A DNA stretch of 7,780 nt from Planctomycetota bacterium (GTDB lineage: Bacteria > Planctomycetota > Planctomycetia > Pirellulales > Thermoguttaceae), in contig JAJYGU010000092.1 of NCBI GenBank assembly GCA_021784975.1, forward strand, positions 1 through 7,780, given 5' to 3'. Shown here in pieces: positions 1-5,161 of the stretch. The position numbers were made by a program, and so were the translations under genes. Below the pieces are notes generated by a model. That model made no database searches. It was not told the DNA's origin and saw nothing but the letters and a program-made list of their open reading frames with translations. The first letter of the stretch is position 1, and each line of letters opens with the position of its first letter.

Positions 1-59
1 TGGGTAAAAAACCAGTCTGTCCATCAATGTCTGGACGTGATGATTTAAGTCGGTTCCGC

Positions 60-110
60 GAAAAATGCAACCCGGAATTCGGTGAAATTCCGCGAATTCC
101 GGCGAATTTC
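60..110. repeat. Palindrome plus short tandem AATTCCG-type units
   Basis: CGGAATT (73-79) and AATTCCG (86-92) form a perfect 7-bp inverted repeat around a 6-nt loop. The right arm also begins a short tandem series in which AATTCCGCG (86-94) is followed by AATTCCGGCG (95-104) and a partial AATTTC unit (105-110). These run directly into the hairpin at 111-125. No credible reading frame crosses the area, so it is read as structured intergenic DNA or a degenerate repeat. Function is unknown. Confidence 0.45.
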
Positions 111-130
111 TGCCGCCAAGCGGCATTTTT
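111..130 (+). terminator. Probable intrinsic terminator, plus strand
   Basis: TGCCGC (111-116), loop CAA, and GCGGCA (120-125) make a perfect 6-bp GC-rich stem. Five T residues follow at 126-130, which is the layout of a rho-independent terminator reading rightward. No plus-strand gene is visible between base 1 and the hairpin, so it would serve a gene lying left of the window. It could instead be part of the palindromic repeat beside it. Confidence 0.5.
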
Positions 131-277
131 CCGGGGTTTTCGGGCTATTTGGGGTCCGAGGGCGGCCGTGGAAGCCTTCTTTGAGCCAAAAAAACACGGC
201 CTGGCACACGACCAGAACCCGGCCAAACTGGCCCTGTCCATTCACGGGCTGAAAGCCCGCGCCATAATCATCAGGCA
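131..277. other. Intergenic stretch, no supported gene
   Basis: Open frames cross this stretch on both strands, but they have no ribosome-binding site, no recognisable protein pattern and no GC-rich third-position bias. A perfect 6-bp inverted repeat is present (CGGGCT 245-250, loop GAA, AGCCCG 254-259), 19 nt beyond the stop of the anti-sigma-like gene. It lacks a T tract on either strand, so termination there is only a weak possibility. Confidence 0.4.
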
Positions 278-1030
278 TCAGGCGATCGGACCCGTCGGCA
301 GGCGCAGATGGCTCTGATAGGCCGTCGGGTCTCCCTCGACCACCAGGACATAGACCAATCCGTTCTCTTGCCAGGCCGAGGCGCAACAACCCGCGGTGGT
401 GAACGGTTGCAAGGCGGGCGCGGGTCCCAGGCCCTCCACCGTGCCGGCCACCACGAAGAGCGTGGCCCTCCCTGCCTCAGTCCCTGAGAGATCGTAAGCC
501 ACCCCGTGGCGCCCCACGAAATCGGCGATCGCCTGCCAACGCACTTGGCGGCCAGGCAGGAGCATCCCGCTGAACGGAAACCCGCCGGGAGGCGAGTCGC
601 TCAGCCAGTGCTGCAACTCCGGCGGCGAGTTCTCGAAGGAACGGATGGCCTCGTCGAGCACGTACTGTTGCGAGAGCGGCTGCCCACCGCGCAGTCCCAG
701 CCACACCGCCACCAGTAGTCCCGCGGCTGCCGCCAACAGGCCGCTTCCGGCCAGCAACCACCGCCGCGAAACCTCCCGGGCGGGTCTCTCCGCCGCCAGA
801 CGGGCCATCAGACGGCCCGCCAAGTCTCCGGGGACCGGAACCTCGCGCATCGCGGCCGCGATCCGCGCGTCCAATCCCTGCAGACGGCGGTAGCGTTCGG
901 CCACGCCGGGGCGGGCGGCCATTTCTGCCGCTAAGAAAGCGGACGCCGCGTCATCCGCAGGGAGGCCGTCGGGGCGACAGACCTCCAGTGCCTGTTCTAG
1001 CCGCCGCTCGCGACTTGCCTGATCGTCCAA
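278..1030 (-). CDS. Putative membrane-anchored anti-sigma factor
   Basis: This is a 250-residue protein encoded directly after an ECF sigma gene and probably acting as its anti-sigma factor; that role is inferred from position and architecture. Residues 1-88 are a charged, Ala/Arg-rich, presumably cytoplasmic domain holding a V-P-V-P-x-x-L-x-x-R-L segment (64-74). Residues 91-113 form one hydrophobic helix, and the rest would lie outside the membrane. The C-terminal domain has adjacent cysteines (C215-C216) in an AGCCASAW segment followed by a hydrophobic strand. I see no His-x3-Cys-x2-Cys zinc anti-sigma motif. TTG at 1030 is chosen as start because AGGAGG (1037-1042) sits 6 nt upstream and overlaps the sigma stop codon; the longer ATG-started frame would overlap the sigma gene by 62 bases. 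Confidence is good for the gene and moderate for the role. Confidence 0.75.
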   Translation of the reverse strand: MDDQASRERRLEQALEVCRPDGLPADDAASAFLAAEMAARPGVAERYRRLQGLDARIAAAMREVPVPGDLAGRLMARLAAERPAREVSRRWLLAGSGLLAAAAGLLVAVWLGLRGGQPLSQQYVLDEAIRSFENSPPELQHWLSDSPPGGFPFSGMLLPGRQVRWQAIADFVGRHGVAYDLSGTEAGRATLFVVAGTVEGLGPAPALQPFTTAGCCASAWQENGLVYVLVVEGDPTAYQSHLRLPTGPIA

Positions 1031-1040
1031 TCCGCTCCTC

Positions 1041-1592
1041 CTATTTGGCCAACGATGCCAGGCCTCCATTCGACGGCTGTGCCCGCCCATCAGCCTCCGC
1101 ACGAAACAAGATCGATCGCAAGCGGGCTTTGGCCCGCGCCAGCCGGCTCATCACCGTCCCGATGGGCAACTGCAGTTGTTCCGCGATTTCCCGATATGAG
1201 CTTTCTTCAAAATAAAACATCACCAGCACCAGGCGCGAGTCGTCGGGCAACCGATTTAGGGCCGCTTGAAGTTGCTCCCGATCGATGGCGGTCTCCGGGA
1301 GTTGTGTGTCGGGCACATCCTCCATGTCGAGTTGCAGGTCGGCCGCCGGCAGCGGCCAATGCTTCTGCTTCTCCTTCAAAAAGCGATTTCGTAAAATCGC
1401 ATAGAGCCATTGGCGCGCGCTTTCCAGCTTGTGCAGTTTCCCAAGGTTGCGCTGTGCCGCCAGAAAAACGTGCTGCGTCAGATCTTCCGCCTCTGGTACG
1501 GAACCTGTCAAGCGGTACGCATATTGGTAAACCGCCCGATGGTGATCGGCCACCAGATTGGTGATGTTCACCCGGGACGGCGATTCGGCCAT
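1041..1592 (-). CDS. ECF-type RNA polymerase sigma factor (sigma-70 family)
   Basis: This 183-residue protein has the two-domain form of extracytoplasmic-function sigma factors, which direct RNA polymerase to a limited promoter set. Sigma region 2 spans about residues 12-78 and includes the PEAEDLTQHVFLAA helix and the RQWLYAILRNR segment. A variable acidic linker follows (about 79-106). Region 4 spans about 108-162, with a helix-turn-helix in which SYREIAEQL and GTVMSRLARAK are clear. Region 3 is absent, as expected for the class. ATG at 1592 is preferred because AGAAGG lies 6 nt upstream; an in-frame TTG at 1622 has no well-spaced site. The stop overlaps the ribosome-binding site of the downstream membrane protein, which suggests translational coupling. 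The ECF subgroup and target promoters cannot be told from the sequence. Confidence 0.92.
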   Translation of the reverse strand: MAESPSRVNITNLVADHHRAVYQYAYRLTGSVPEAEDLTQHVFLAAQRNLGKLHKLESARQWLYAILRNRFLKEKQKHWPLPAADLQLDMEDVPDTQLPETAIDREQLQAALNRLPDDSRLVLVMFYFEESSYREIAEQLQLPIGTVMSRLARAKARLRSILFRAEADGRAQPSNGGLASLAK

Positions 1593-1799
1593 GGCCGGCC
1601 TTCTATTAGTAAGAGGCGACAACTGGCGAAAATATTCCCCCGGACAGGCGGAAAAAATAGAGGCTGCCCGAGATTCTTTTGAACTATTCTACTTTCCAGG
1701 GAATAATTGCCCAGTGGCCAGGATCATTATAGAGTGGTTGGCAGGAGGGTTTCCTGCCGGTTTCCACCCATCCCGGTTAGTTTCCGAAAAGGTGAGGTC
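1593..1799. promoter_or_regulatory. Divergent intergenic region between sigma and lipoprotein genes
   Basis: This 207-bp region must hold the promoters of the leftward sigma operon and the rightward lipoprotein gene. It is more AT-rich than its flanks around 1625-1735. On the plus strand TATAGA (1728-1733) resembles a -10 box, with TTGCCC (1707-1712) upstream at a short 15-nt spacing. On the minus strand TTCAAA followed 18 nt later by TATTTT is a weak candidate. None is a strong match, and an ECF-type promoter could be hidden here. Confidence 0.3.
1740..1758 (+). other. Hairpin in the lipoprotein leader
   Basis: GGCAGGA (1740-1746) and TCCTGCC (1752-1758) form a perfect 7-bp stem with a 5-nt loop. 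It lies 41 nt before the lipoprotein start and just downstream of the TATAGA element, so it would fall at or near the 5' end of the transcript. It has no T tract. It may stabilise the mRNA or bind a regulator; either is a guess. Confidence 0.35.
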
Positions 1800-2006
1800 A
1801 TGAAGAAGTTAGCTGCGCTATTGATGGTTCTGAGTTTGGGGATGTTCACGGTTGGCTGCGGTGGTCCGTCGAGCACGCCTGCCCCGAAGACCGGCACTCC
1901 TGCAAACGCCGGCGCTCCGAGCGCGACGAAATCTCCCCAAAAGACGCCCAGTGCCGAAAAGGCTCCTGCCGGCGGCGCCAAGGCCCCGGCCGGCGAGAAG
2001 AAATAG
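1800..2006 (+). CDS. Small Ala/Pro/Lys-rich lipoprotein
   Basis: This 68-residue protein has a bacterial lipoprotein signal: two lysines after the start Met, a hydrophobic stretch (residues 4-18), then a T-V-G-C lipobox with Cys20 as the predicted lipidation site. The -3 residue is Thr rather than the usual Leu, Val or Ile. The mature part (about 49 residues) is low-complexity Pro, Ala, Thr, Ser, Lys and Gly and looks unstructured; its lysines make it basic. ATG at 1800 follows AAGG by 7 nt within a purine-rich AAAAGGTGAGG stretch. The frame can be extended upstream past the intergenic hairpin, but that loses the signal peptide. It diverges from the sigma operon and is followed by a terminator-like hairpin, so it is probably monocistronic. 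Function is unknown. Similar tiny lipoproteins are frequent in planctomycetes. Confidence 0.75.
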   Translation: MKKLAALLMVLSLGMFTVGCGGPSSTPAPKTGTPANAGAPSATKSPQKTPSAEKAPAGGAKAPAGEKK

Positions 2007-2062
2007 CAGCTAGAGTCCTTGGTCGGCGCTTGGAAAACGGGCGTCGGCATAGGAAATTCCCC

Positions 2063-2095
2063 AGGGGAAGGGTGATCGACCGATCTCCTTCCCCT
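2063..2095 (+). terminator. Long hairpin after the lipoprotein gene, probable terminator
   Basis: AGGGGAAGG (2063-2071) pairs perfectly with CCTTCCCCT (2087-2095). Inside it GATCG (2074-2078) and CGATC (2081-2085) extend the stem after a small internal bulge. The following TTGCGGTTTCTT is only partly T-rich, so this is a suboptimal intrinsic terminator. It ends 89 nt past the lipoprotein stop and separates that gene from the rplY leader. Confidence 0.55.
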
Positions 2096-2111
2096 TGCGG
2101 TTTCTTGGCCC

Positions 2112-2168
2112 GCCGCGGGGACTGTCCCGATTCTTGTGGCAGGACGCCACAGAAATGGGACTGTCCCC
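2112..2168. repeat. REP-like palindromic repeat, copy 1
   Basis: GGGGACTGTCCC (2117-2128) and GGGACTGTCCCC (2157-2168) are two copies of a near-palindrome flanking a hairpin made of TGTGGC (2135-2140), loop AGGAC, and GCCACA (2146-2151). The segment 2112-2156 matches 6576-6620 at 40 of 45 bases with no gaps and in the same orientation. The layout is typical of REP sequences mobilised by REP-associated tyrosine transposases (RAYTs). No transposase is encoded in the window, so that link is inference. Confidence 0.7.
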
Positions 2169-2200
2169 CTTGGTTCAACATAAATTCATATCGCTAGGGG

Positions 2201-2228
2201 TTGCAATTCTCTGGCTTTCGGCGAGAAT
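2201..2228 (+). promoter_or_regulatory. Possible promoter of the rplY-led operon
   Basis: TTGCAA (2201-2206) and GAGAAT (2223-2228) are separated by 16 nt and each match four of six bases of the housekeeping -35 and -10 consensus. They lie about 60 nt upstream of the rplY start and downstream of the repeat element, a sensible place for the operon promoter. A small perfect hairpin follows in the leader (CCTGG 2242-2246, loop CGA, CCAGG 2250-2254). The match is modest and could be chance. Confidence 0.35.
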
Positions 2229-2286
2229 AGTTGGTTCGGTCCCTGGCGACCAGGTTTGGTGTTGGCGCGATCATTCGAGGATGCCC

Positions 2287-2916
2287 ATGGCGCAACTGTT
2301 GCCGGTCGAGATTCGTGAGACATCGGGAAAACGCCGCAATCGCCGGCTTCGCGAGCGCGGCCGGATCCCAGCCGTGCTGTACGGACACGGATTGGAAAGT
2401 GTATCCCTGGCTGTCCCCTCCGAGGAGTTGGCCGCGGTGATTCGCCACGGAAGCCGGCTGGTGAGTCTGACCGGCGGCGTCAGCGAGTCGGCGTTTATTC
2501 GGGACCTGCAGTGGGACACTTTTGGCACTCACATCCTGCACGTCGATTTCACCCGCATCTCCGAGCACGAAGTCGTCGAGGTCCGGGTGGGGATCGAGTT
2601 GCGAGGCGAGGCGCCGGGCGTGCGGGAAGGGGGCGTCGTCACCCAGCATATCCACGAGGTGGAGATCTCCTGTCCGGCTTCGGTGATCCCCGAGAGACTG
2701 GAAGTCAATATCAATCACTTGAAGTTGACCGAATCCATTTCGTTGGCCGGCTTGGAACTGCCCCAAGGGGCGAAGCTGCTGGCCGACGACTTGGAAGCCA
2801 TTGTGGTGGAATGCGTCGTGCCTGCCGAATTGCCCGAAGAGGCCGCCGAAGCGGCCCCCGGCGAGCCGGAGGTGATCGGCGCCAAGGAGAAGGAGGAAGC
2901 GGCCGAGGCCGAGTAG
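2287..2916 (+). CDS. rplY: 50S ribosomal protein L25/CTC (general stress protein Ctc family)
   Basis: This 209-residue protein is the long, two-domain form of L25, which binds 5S rRNA in the large ribosomal subunit. The N-terminal 5S-binding domain covers about residues 1-93, with a basic patch (KRRNRRLRERGRIP, 15-28), the family motif GRIPAVLYG (25-33) and HVDF (85-88). The CTC/TL5-type beta domain covers about 95-178, including VNINHLKLTESI. A Glu/Ala-rich acidic tail fills 181-209. ATG at 2287 is chosen because GAGG ends 6 nt upstream. Another ATG at 2281 would add two residues but touches the GAGG. It heads the cluster with pth 30 nt downstream; ctc-pth adjacency is widespread in bacteria. 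The prs gene often found upstream of ctc is absent here. Confidence 0.95.
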   Translation: MAQLLPVEIRETSGKRRNRRLRERGRIPAVLYGHGLESVSLAVPSEELAAVIRHGSRLVSLTGGVSESAFIRDLQWDTFGTHILHVDFTRISEHEVVEVRVGIELRGEAPGVREGGVVTQHIHEVEISCPASVIPERLEVNINHLKLTESISLAGLELPQGAKLLADDLEAIVVECVVPAELPEEAAEAAPGEPEVIGAKEKEEAAEAE

Positions 2917-2946
2917 GGGCCGAGCCCCGGGCGGAGAGCGGGCCGG

Positions 2947-3522
2947 ATGGCTGGGGCGATGTCCATGAAACTGGTAGTGGGGTTGGGAAATCCCGGCCGG
3001 CGTTATCAGGGAACGCGACACAATTTCGGCTACCTCATCGTCGGCGAAGTGGCCCGCCAGCTCGGGGCGTCTTCACCGCGGTCGTGCTTCCACGGCGAGG
3101 CGGTCGAAGCCAACCTCGGCGGGCAGAAAGCGTTGTTGTTGAGTCCTACAACCTTCATGAACCTTAGCGGGGTGAGCGTACAGGAGGCCAAGAGCTTCTA
3201 CAAGATTAGCGACCAGGACTTGCTGGTGGTGTGCGACGACCTCAGCCTGCCGTTGGGCAAGTTGCGATTTCGTCCGCGGGGGTCGTCGGGCGGCCACAAG
3301 GGCCTGGAGGACATCATCGGCCGGTTGGGGACCGAGGACTTCGCCCGCCTTCGCGCCGGCATCGACGCGGTTCCGGAAGGTTGGCAAGGGGCCGACTACG
3401 TGTTGAGCAAGTTTGGCCCCGGGGAAATCCCGCTGGTCGAAGAGTGCGTGCATCGGGCCGCGGCCGCGGTGGCCGATTGGGCCCGCCAAGGCATCGAGTT
3501 CTGCATGAATCAGTACAATTGA
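2947..3522 (+). CDS. pth: Peptidyl-tRNA hydrolase
   Basis: Pth cleaves peptidyl-tRNAs that drop off the ribosome, freeing the tRNA for reuse. Family motifs are clear in this 191-residue frame: VVGLGNPG (10-17) with the substrate-contacting Asn15, TRHNFG (23-28) with the catalytic His25, TFMNLSG (69-75) with Asn72, and VVCDDLSLPLG (94-104) with the Asp that assists catalysis. The GGHNG-type motif reads GGHKG (115-119), so Lys replaces the Asn found in E. coli; this is likely tolerated. Length is normal. ATG at 2947 has GGAGAG 8 nt upstream and is used here. ATG at 2965 gives the shorter N-terminus usual in the family but lacks a clear ribosome-binding site. It lies 30 nt after rplY and 21 nt before rpsF, consistent with one operon. 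Confidence 0.95.
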   Translation: MAGAMSMKLVVGLGNPGRRYQGTRHNFGYLIVGEVARQLGASSPRSCFHGEAVEANLGGQKALLLSPTTFMNLSGVSVQEAKSFYKISDQDLLVVCDDLSLPLGKLRFRPRGSSGGHKGLEDIIGRLGTEDFARLRAGIDAVPEGWQGADYVLSKFGPGEIPLVEECVHRAAAAVADWARQGIEFCMNQYN

Positions 3523-3543
3523 CGGCTCCTGAGGAGAAATGCA

Positions 3544-3993
3544 TTGGCTGCGAACGTTTACGAAGGCATGTTCATCCTGGACTCCAACCGTTTCTCGCGG
3601 GACCAGGAAACCGTCTCGGGCCAGATTCCGGCCATGGTCCAGAAGCTGGGCGGGGAGATGCTGGTCAGCCGGCTTTGGGAAGAACGCCGCCTGGCCTATC
3701 CGATCAAAGGGCAGCGCAAAGGGACTTATTGGCTGACGTATTTCCGGCTGGATAGCAGTAAGCTGATCGAGCTGCGACGGCAGTGCCAGATCACCGACGA
3801 CATCCTGCGGTTCCTGTTCCTCAAGGAAGACCCGCGGATCGTCGATGCCCTGGTGGCCCATGCCCGCAGCGCGCCGCTGTCTGCCGCCCCCACCGAGACG
3901 CCGGTCGCCGCGGAACCCGCGGCCGCCGCCCGCGAAGAGGGCGGCGAGGAGCCGGGGACCGTCGATGCGGTCGCCGTGGAGGGAGAAACCTAA
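3544..3993 (+). CDS. rpsF: 30S ribosomal protein S6
   Basis: S6 is a small-subunit protein that pairs with S18 on the central domain of 16S rRNA. The ferredoxin-like fold region covers about residues 4-106: YEGMFILD (6-13) is the first strand, WEERRLAYPIKGQRKGTYWL (45-64) the conserved central part, and ITDDILRFLFLK (83-94) the last helix-strand. Residues 107-149 are an Ala/Pro/Glu tail with an acidic end, making the protein longer than the roughly 100-130 residues usual in the family. The start is TTG at 3544, supported by GAGGAG (3531-3536) 7 nt upstream. A nearby ATG at 3539 is in a different frame. The gene sits 21 nt after pth and 11 nt before ssb. Its partner gene rpsR is not in the window. 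Confidence 0.95.
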   Translation: MAANVYEGMFILDSNRFSRDQETVSGQIPAMVQKLGGEMLVSRLWEERRLAYPIKGQRKGTYWLTYFRLDSSKLIELRRQCQITDDILRFLFLKEDPRIVDALVAHARSAPLSAAPTETPVAAEPAAAAREEGGEEPGTVDAVAVEGET

Positions 3994-4004
3994 GGGGGAG
4001 CCTC

Positions 4005-4472
4005 ATGGCCAGCTTCAACCGAGTGATTTTGCTGGGCAACCTGACCCGCGATCCCGAGTTGCGTTACTTGACCAACGGCACGGCGGTCTCCGACATTGGC
4101 CTGGCGGTGAACGATCGCCGCAAGAACGCCAACGGAGAATGGATCGAGGAGACCACCTTCGTCGATGTCACCCTGTGGGGACGGACGGCGGAGGTGGCCG
4201 GCGAGTATCTCAGCAAGGGCTCGCCGGTGCTGATCGAAGGCCGCCTCAAGCTTGATTCCTGGGAAAGCCAGGACGGTCAGAAGCGCTCCAAACTGAGGGT
4301 GGTCTGCGATCGGATGCAGATGCTCGGCGGCCGCGGCCAGGGCGGCGGCGAGGGGGGCGCTCCGCGGCCCGCCGCCCGGCGTGATTCGCAATACAGCCAG
4401 CCCGCGCCCCCGGACGAGGCCTTCGAGCCGCCCCAAGGCGAGCCCACCGGCGGCAACGAAATCCCGTTTTGA
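4005..4472 (+). CDS. ssb: Single-stranded DNA-binding protein
   Basis: SSB coats single-stranded DNA during replication, recombination and repair. In this 155-residue protein the OB fold spans about residues 1-108, with FNRVILLGNLTRDPELRY (4-21), the TTFVDVTLWG strand (50-59) carrying aromatic residues Phe52 and Trp58, and SPVLIEGRLKLDSW. A Gly/Arg/Pro-rich flexible linker follows. The protein ends in N-E-I-P-F, a recognisable form of the acidic -IPF tip that binds partner proteins, although less acidic than the E. coli tip. ATG at 4005 follows a GGGGGAG run by 4 nt. It lies 11 nt after rpsF, an arrangement found in many bacteria. A TTGACA overlapping its stop codon has no matching -10 box. 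Confidence 0.97.
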   Translation: MASFNRVILLGNLTRDPELRYLTNGTAVSDIGLAVNDRRKNANGEWIEETTFVDVTLWGRTAEVAGEYLSKGSPVLIEGRLKLDSWESQDGQKRSKLRVVCDRMQMLGGRGQGGGEGGAPRPAARRDSQYSQPAPPDEAFEPPQGEPTGGNEIPF

Positions 4473-4611
4473 CAAATCACCAACACCAGCCAACCAAAAG
4501 GGACTGGCTCCGAATCGATAAGAACGATCTGCGGAAACTAGGGCGCCCGCGAGGTGCTGGTCCCCTTCTTGTTCGACGCTAGAAGCCATGCTCTTTCAAG
4601 GTACCAAACCG
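4473..4611. other. ssb-rplI gap, no rpsR
   Basis: This 139-nt gap lies where many bacteria carry rpsR (ribosomal protein S18). Neither strand encodes an S18-like protein here. A weak 5-bp inverted repeat (AGCCA 4488-4492, TGGCT 4505-4509) and the palindrome GGGCGCCC near 4541 are present, with no T tract. No convincing promoter was seen, so rplI may be read from the upstream operon or from a promoter I cannot recognise. Confidence 0.5.
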
Positions 4612-5157
4612 ATGGCCGACACAAAAACCACCAAGAAACGATCCGTTCCTCATCGCACCAAGCGGCTGCCGAGAGGCCCGCACGGCGGGATCGAGCTGCT
4701 GCTGGTGCACAGCGTCGAACATCTGGGCGCCCAAGGCGACGTGGTCGAGGTGCGGCCGGGCTACGCGGTGAATTATCTGCTCCCGCAAGGATTGGCCACC
4801 ATCGCCAGCGAGCACCACAAGCGCATGGTCGAGAAGCACCGGGCCCAACTCGAGGCCATCGAAAAGGCGCGGATCGCCGGACTGAAGAACCTGGCTGCCG
4901 AACTGGGCCGCCAAAGCATCACCATCGAGGCCAATGCCAACGACGAAGGGCACCTCTACGGTTCGGTCGGCGCCCCGGACGTGGCCAACGCCCTGAAACG
5001 CAACAACTTCCACATCGCCGCCGACCAGGTCCGCTTGAAGGGCCCGTTGAAAGAGCTCGGCCTGTATACGGTGGCCATCCACTTGGGCCAAGACGTCGAA
5101 GCCGAGATCAAGGTCTGGGTGGTGCCGTCGGTAGAGGCTGCCGCCGAAGGCGGCTAG
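4612..5157 (+). CDS. rplI: 50S ribosomal protein L9
   Basis: L9 binds 23S rRNA at the base of the L1 stalk and helps maintain reading-frame fidelity. Family features in this 181-residue form are the N-terminal rRNA-binding domain (about 27-70) with VEHLGAQGDVVEVRPGYAVN and the YLLPQGLA motif (55-62), a long charged connecting helix (about 68-98), and a C-terminal domain (about 102-172) with NDEGHLYGSVG (110-120). A basic extension of about 26 residues, ending RLPRGPHGG, precedes the normal start. ATG at 4612 has AAGG 10 nt upstream. An in-frame ATG at 4588 would add eight residues, but its nearest purine run is only 2 nt away. A 6-bp hairpin (GCCGCC 5140-5145, GGCGGC 5149-5154) lies at the gene end. 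The stop is 4 nt from the converging ruvB stop. Confidence 0.95.
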   Translation: MADTKTTKKRSVPHRTKRLPRGPHGGIELLLVHSVEHLGAQGDVVEVRPGYAVNYLLPQGLATIASEHHKRMVEKHRAQLEAIEKARIAGLKNLAAELGRQSITIEANANDEGHLYGSVGAPDVANALKRNNFHIAADQVRLKGPLKELGLYTVAIHLGQDVEAEIKVWVVPSVEAAAEGG

Positions 5158-5161
5158 CGGT

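Noticed and set aside
111..160. Similarity between 120-155 and the interior of the inverted element at 6646-6680
   Set aside because: Both have TTTTCCGG followed by T- and G-rich sequence, but the match is patchy and short, so I do not call it a third repeat copy.
189..215. Minus-strand T run (plus 189-195) after a weak CTGG/CCAG stem as a terminator of the sigma operon
   Set aside because: The stem is only about 4-5 bp with a 7-nt loop and is separated from the T run.
27..389. Overlapping open frames on both strands (96 and 114 residues) at the left end
   Set aside because: They lack ribosome-binding sites and protein-like composition, cross the hairpin and tandem units, and overlap the end of the anti-sigma-like gene.
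2095..2286. A 64-residue N-terminal extension of L25
   Set aside because: It would translate the REP-like repeat and the promoter region; GAGG 6 nt before ATG 2287 and family homology fix the start there.
4469..4474. Perfect TTGACA at the ssb stop codon as a promoter for rplI
   Set aside because: No TATAAT-like hexamer lies 15-19 nt downstream.
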